Shown one piece after another: positions 4,998 to 8,227 of a stretch of DNA of 8,227 nt. Each line of letters starts with the position of its first letter. Within the stretch, counting starts at the first letter, position 1. The stretch comes from Parcubacteria group bacterium GW2011_GWA2_47_8b (GTDB lineage: Bacteria > Patescibacteriota > Minisyncoccia > UBA6257 > WO2-44-18). Below the pieces are notes generated by a model, which saw only the letters and a program-made list of their open reading frames with translations, was not told the DNA's origin and searched no databases. The position numbers and the translations under genes are program-made. The stretch lies in the NCBI GenBank assembly GCA_001003205.1, contig LCOU01000035.1, positions 1-8,227 of the forward strand, in the 5' to 3' direction.

Positions 4998-6416
4998 ATG
5001 AAACGACAGCCCACTATTGGTTTAGAAATACACGCCGAGTTGAAAACGCAGACCAAAATGTTCTGCGACTCTCTTAACGATCCGGAAGAAAAACACCCGA
5101 ATGCCAACGTTTGTCCGGTTTGCGCCGGACATCCGGGCACTTTACCCACGATCAACAAAGCCGCCGTGGAGTCGGTTTTAAAAGTCGGAATGGCGCTTAA
5201 GGGTGACATTCCGCAGTTTTCCAAGTTTGACCGCAAAAATTATTTTTACCCGGATTTACCCAAGGGCTATCAGATTTCGCAATATGACCTGCCATTGATT
5301 TTTGGCGGAGTTTTAAATGGCGTCCGTTTGCGCCGCATTCATCTGGAAGAAGATACCGGCCGTCTGATTCACTCGGAAGACGGCAAAAGCTCTTTTGTGG
5401 ATTATAACCGCGCTGGCGTGCCATTGATGGAGTTGGTGACCGAGCCGGACATTACGACCGCCGATCAAGCCGTGGAATTTGCCAAGGAACTTCAGTTAAT
5501 TTTGCGCTATCTGGGCGTTTCCGACGCGGATATGGAAAAGGGGCAGATGCGCGTTGAGGCAAACGTCAGCGTATCCGCGGACAATGTTTTGGGCACAAAG
5601 GTTGAGGTGAAGAACATAAATTCGTTCAAGGCGGTTCACGATGCCATTGAATTTGAAATTAAACGTCAGGAGGAAGTTTTGAGTTCCGGGGGGAAAATAG
5701 TCCAAGAAACACGCGGCTGGGACGACGCGAAGCATAAAACCGTTTCCCAACGTATTAAAGAAGAAGCGCATGATTATCGCTATTTTCCCGAACCGGATCT
5801 GCCGCCGTTGGATTTGAGTAAATTTGATTTGGCCGCCATAAAAGTGGCGGTGCCGGAGTTGCCTAAGGAAAAGCGGCTTCGTTTTGGCAAAGAATACGCG
5901 TTAAAGCCGGAACAGGCCGAGGTTGCGTGCCGCGATCGCGCCGTCGCCGAATATTTTGAGGAAGCGGCCAGCGAATTAAAATCGGAAGATGCCAGGGCCG
6001 ACTTTCAGCTTTTGTATAATTATCTAACCAGCGACCTTTTTGGTTTGATGGCCGAAACGGGAGCCGCGATAGGGGATATAAAAATTGACCCGGAAAATTT
6101 TGCCGATTTGGTGATTTTGGCAAGCGGCGGAAAAATTTCCAGCCGTACCGCCAAGGATATCCTTAGGAAAATGTTGGAAACCGGAATGGACCCCAATGAC
6201 ATCGTTAAGCGGGAAAATTTGGGTCAAATTTCCGACGAAAGCGCCCTGGAACAAACAGTGGCGTCAATTTTGGAAAAACATTCAGCGGCGGTTGCCGACT
6301 TCAAAAAAGGCAAAGAAAGCGCTTTGCAATTTCTGATAGGGAAGGCCATGGCGGAGCTTAAAGGAAAGGGAAATCCAAAACTTCTGCAAGAAATGTTTAT
6401 AAGGAAAATCAGCTGA
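4998..6416 (+). CDS. gatB: Asp-tRNA(Asn)/Glu-tRNA(Gln) amidotransferase subunit B
   Basis: GatB is the tRNA-binding kinase-like subunit of GatCAB, which amidates misacylated Glu-tRNA(Gln) and/or Asp-tRNA(Asn) using ammonia supplied by GatA. The 472-aa length is normal. Visible in order are the I-G-L-E-I-H-A-E-L start; C23 and the V-C-P-V-C-A-G-H-P-G-T-L-P block (C39, C42) of the metal site; D-R-K-N-Y-F-Y-P-D-L-P-K-G-Y-Q-I-S; V-D-Y-N-R-A-G-V-P-L-M-E-L-V-T-E-P-D; the basic/acidic M-R-V-E-A-N-V-S; H-D-Y-R-Y-F-P-E-P-D-L; and a C-terminal helical YqeY-like tail. ATG 4998 is preceded by AGAGGTG (4986-4992) with a 5-nt spacer; an in-frame ATG-less extension up to 4965 is ignored. gatA and gatC are not adjacent. 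The 3' end converges on and overlaps thrS by 8 bp. Confidence 0.97.
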   Translation: MKRQPTIGLEIHAELKTQTKMFCDSLNDPEEKHPNANVCPVCAGHPGTLPTINKAAVESVLKVGMALKGDIPQFSKFDRKNYFYPDLPKGYQISQYDLPLIFGGVLNGVRLRRIHLEEDTGRLIHSEDGKSSFVDYNRAGVPLMELVTEPDITTADQAVEFAKELQLILRYLGVSDADMEKGQMRVEANVSVSADNVLGTKVEVKNINSFKAVHDAIEFEIKRQEEVLSSGGKIVQETRGWDDAKHKTVSQRIKEEAHDYRYFPEPDLPPLDLSKFDLAAIKVAVPELPKEKRLRFGKEYALKPEQAEVACRDRAVAEYFEEAASELKSEDARADFQLLYNYLTSDLFGLMAETGAAIGDIKIDPENFADLVILASGGKISSRTAKDILRKMLETGMDPNDIVKRENLGQISDESALEQTVASILEKHSAAVADFKKGKESALQFLIGKAMAELKGKGNPKLLQEMFIRKIS

Positions 6417-6424
6417 TTTTCTTT
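6401..6424. terminator. Palindrome holding both convergent stop codons, possible bidirectional terminator
   Basis: GAAAATCAGCTGATTTTC (6404-6421) is a perfect 18-bp palindrome. It contains the gatB stop TGA (6414-6416) and the thrS stop (TGA on the minus strand, 6411-6409). Weak extra pairs on both sides extend it to 6401-6424, giving an A-run/T-run hairpin on each strand. The stem is A/T-rich, so termination strength is uncertain. Confidence 0.5.
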
Positions 6425-7632
6425 TCCAGTTCCGTTGTTATTTTCTTTAGCAAATCGTTGATAGTCATTTCGCCCAACTGCCCTTCGGTATAATGGCGGA
6501 CATTTACCGTTTTGTTGTCTTTTTCCTTGTCACCAATTACTACGATGTAAGGTACGCGGCGGATTTCCGCCTCCCGGATTTTTTTGTTAATGGTGTCATT
6601 AACGCTGCTCCACTTTGTGCGGATGCCGCCGGCGGATATCTTAGCGGTAATGTCGCGCGCGTAGTCATCCTGTTTTTCGCTGATGTTCACCACCTCGGCT
6701 TGGACCGGTGAGAGCCAGAGTGGCAGCTTGCCGTCCGTGTGCTCCAGGAGCATGCCGATAAACCTTTCAAACGAACCGAAAATCGCGCGGTGGATGACCC
6801 ACGGCAGTTTTTTGGAACCGTCCTCGGCCATATAATAAGTCTCAAATTGCTTCGGTAGCATAACAAGATCCAATTGCGCCGTGCCCATCTGCCAGTCGCG
6901 GCCTTGAGAATCGTTTAAGTGCACTTCAATTTTCGGCCCATAAAACGCCCCTTCGCCTTTCGCAACAGAAAACTTTTTGCCGGCGGATTGCAAGGCTTCC
7001 TCCAGTGCTTTTTCGGCCAATTGCCAATCTTCTTTGGTGCCGAGCGCTTTGTCCGGCCGGGTGGCAAGCACATAAGTCGGTTCCAGGCGGAACATTTTAT
7101 AAAATCGTTCCGTCATTTCTATTATTGCCACAACCTCTTCTTTCACCTGCTCGGGGCGAGCATATATATGAGCGTCGTCCATCGTAATCTGCCGTACGCG
7201 GAATAATCCTCCCAACGTTCCAGAGAGTTCGTTGCGGTGCAGGCGCCCAATTTCTGCAAGGCGCAGAGGCAAATCTTTGTAGCTGCGTATTTTGGAATTG
7301 TAGACGTATGTGGATTCGGGGCAGTTCATCGGTTTAATAACCAGATGCTCATTTTTGTCGCGGGGATTATCAAAATAAAAAATATTTTCACGGTAGTGTT
7401 CCCAGTGGCCTGATTTTTCAAAAACATCTTTTTTTACCATTATCGGCGTGGAGATTTCTTCGTAGCCGTTTTTATCCAGTTCTGCGCGCAGATATTTTTC
7501 CAGCTCTTTGAAAATAATCATTCCGTTGTTGTGCCAAAACGGCGCGCCGGGAGCGATTTCTTGAAAAGAAAAAAGATCCAGTATTTGCCCGATTTCCCTA
7601 TGGTCGCGCATTTTTGCTTCTTTTTTGTCCAT
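6409..7632 (-). CDS. thrS: Threonyl-tRNA synthetase, short form without TGS and editing domains
   Basis: This is a class II synthetase that charges tRNA(Thr). The protein is 407 aa against about 640 in E. coli. It starts directly at the catalytic core (R-D-H-R-E-I-G-Q, residues 9-16), so the N-terminal TGS domain and the second-site editing domain, which removes mis-attached Ser, are absent. The core is complete: the zinc ligands C104 (K-P-M-N-C-P), H155 (D-D-A-H-I-Y) and H281 (W-V-I-H-R-A) are present, with motif 2 around L-H-R-N-E (131-135) and motif 3 at G-S-F-E-R-F-I-G (286-293). The anticodon-binding domain runs from about 305 to the end. ATG 7632 is chosen because it lies 2 nt after the dnaE stop; the open frame further upstream (to 7728) overlaps dnaE and has no synthetase-like sequence. 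No Shine-Dalgarno sequence is seen, so coupling to dnaE is likely. Confidence 0.95.
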   Translation of the reverse strand: MDKKEAKMRDHREIGQILDLFSFQEIAPGAPFWHNNGMIIFKELEKYLRAELDKNGYEEISTPIMVKKDVFEKSGHWEHYRENIFYFDNPRDKNEHLVIKPMNCPESTYVYNSKIRSYKDLPLRLAEIGRLHRNELSGTLGGLFRVRQITMDDAHIYARPEQVKEEVVAIIEMTERFYKMFRLEPTYVLATRPDKALGTKEDWQLAEKALEEALQSAGKKFSVAKGEGAFYGPKIEVHLNDSQGRDWQMGTAQLDLVMLPKQFETYYMAEDGSKKLPWVIHRAIFGSFERFIGMLLEHTDGKLPLWLSPVQAEVVNISEKQDDYARDITAKISAGGIRTKWSSVNDTINKKIREAEIRRVPYIVVIGDKEKDNKTVNVRHYTEGQLGEMTINDLLKKITTELEKKIS

Positions 7633-7634
7633 AT

Positions 7635-8227
7635 TTATAGTTCTGTTGCTTTGTCGCAAATAAGTTTGGCCTCGCCGTCTCGCGGTGAAATTTTTCCGGA
7701 AACTAACACTACTTTGTTTTCCTGCCAAACGTCGGTGTTTTGAGACAAAGTATCGGAAAACACCACAACTTCAATATTATCGCTAAAATCTTCCACTTTT
7801 GCAAAAACCATCGGTTTGCCGGCTTTGGTAATTATTTTTTGGACCTTGGAGATAATTCCGCCGATATTTACCCAGCCGTTATGCAACCCAATGAGTTCCT
7901 TTATCGGCTTTACGTTCAGCTCCTGCATTTTGGTCCGATAAGCGTTAAGCGGGTGATCGGAAACGTATAAGCCTAGTAATTCCTTTTCCCAGGTAAGTTT
8001 TTCCTTTGAAGACGCCGGCGCGGCGGACTTCAGTCTTAACGATTGGCTGGAAACGGATGAGCCGAACAGCCCCATTTGGCTGCTGTCATGGGATTTTTTT
8101 AACGCCTGACTGAACTTTATAATATCGTCCATATTGGAAAGAATATGGTTGCGTTCTATGCCGAACGAATCCAGCGCCCCGCACTTGGCGAGGCTTTCTA
8201 ACGATTTTTTATTCAAGTCTTTATGCT
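7635..8227 (-). CDS. dnaE: DNA polymerase III alpha subunit, C-terminal part (5' end outside window)
   Basis: DnaE is the replicative polymerase subunit. The frame is open to the window edge (the first full codons read H-K-D-L-N-K-K), so TTG 8216 is internal. Visible in order are the helix-hairpin-helix-linked segment L-N-K-K-S-L-E-S-L-A-K-C-G-A-L-D-S-F-G; the internal beta-clamp-binding motif Q-M-G-L-F (nt 8078-8064); W-E-K-E-L-L-G-L-Y-V-S-D-H-P-L; and the OB-fold (V-N-I-G-G-I-I-S-K-V-Q-K-I-I-T-K, then F-A-K-V-E-D-F-S-D-N-I-E-V-V-V-F). The protein stops right after the OB-fold (L-I-C-D-K-A-T-E-L), without the C-terminal domain that binds tau in E. coli. thrS follows after 2 nt, so the two form an operon. 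Confidence 0.95.
   Translation of the reverse strand, partial: HKDLNKKSLESLAKCGALDSFGIERNHILSNMDDIIKFSQALKKSHDSSQMGLFGSSVSSQSLRLKSAAPASSKEKLTWEKELLGLYVSDHPLNAYRTKMQELNVKPIKELIGLHNGWVNIGGIISKVQKIITKAGKPMVFAKVEDFSDNIEVVVFSDTLSQNTDVWQENKVVLVSGKISPRDGEAKLICDKATEL

Noticed and set aside
7633..7728. N-terminal extension of ThrRS upstream of 7632
   Set aside because: It overlaps the dnaE coding end in another frame and shows no TGS or synthetase sequence.

Overview
The window looks like part of a compact bacterial chromosome, probably from the Candidate Phyla Radiation (Patescibacteria, Parcubacteria-like). Three things suggest this. Housekeeping genes are broken out of their usual operons: rplK has no rplA-rplJ-rplL after it, and gatB stands alone. 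The threonyl-tRNA synthetase is only 407 aa and lacks its N-terminal domains. Intergenic spacing is very tight. TGA is used as a stop by several genes, so the Gly-TGA code of Gracilibacteria/Absconditabacteria does not apply. The taxonomic call is an inference, not proven by the sequence.

Layout: (1) 1-1983, plus strand: the 3' end of gyrB, then secE, nusG and rplK, which are DNA topology, preprotein translocation, transcription elongation and ribosomal GTPase-centre functions. secE has a near-consensus promoter that would give an almost leaderless mRNA. The nusG-rplK gap is filled by nested inverted repeats. (2) 2005-4931, plus strand: a small accessory island of short genes that probably act on nucleotides. 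It holds a dCMP-deaminase-like enzyme, a protein resembling nucleoside 2-deoxyribosyltransferases, two paralogous Nudix hydrolases, a small unknown gene split over two reading frames, and a second deoxyribosyltransferase-like protein paralogous to the first. The island is cut into four transcription units. Each ends in an intrinsic hairpin that starts at or within 1-2 nt of the stop codon, and a candidate promoter for the next unit lies in or right after that hairpin. (3) 4998-6416, plus strand: gatB, the B subunit of the tRNA-dependent amidotransferase. (4) 6409-8227, minus strand: thrS, preceded by the 3' end of dnaE (replicative polymerase alpha subunit) with a 2-nt gap, converging on gatB. 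The gatB and thrS stop codons lie inside one perfect 18-bp palindrome.

How the genes work together: gyrB/dnaE (replication), nusG/secE/rplK (gene expression) and gatB/thrS (aminoacyl-tRNA supply) are core functions. The island looks like nucleotide salvage or pool sanitation: deamination of dCMP, cleavage or transfer at the N-glycosidic bond, and hydrolysis of nucleoside-diphosphate-X compounds. A defence or signalling role is possible but nothing in the window demonstrates it.
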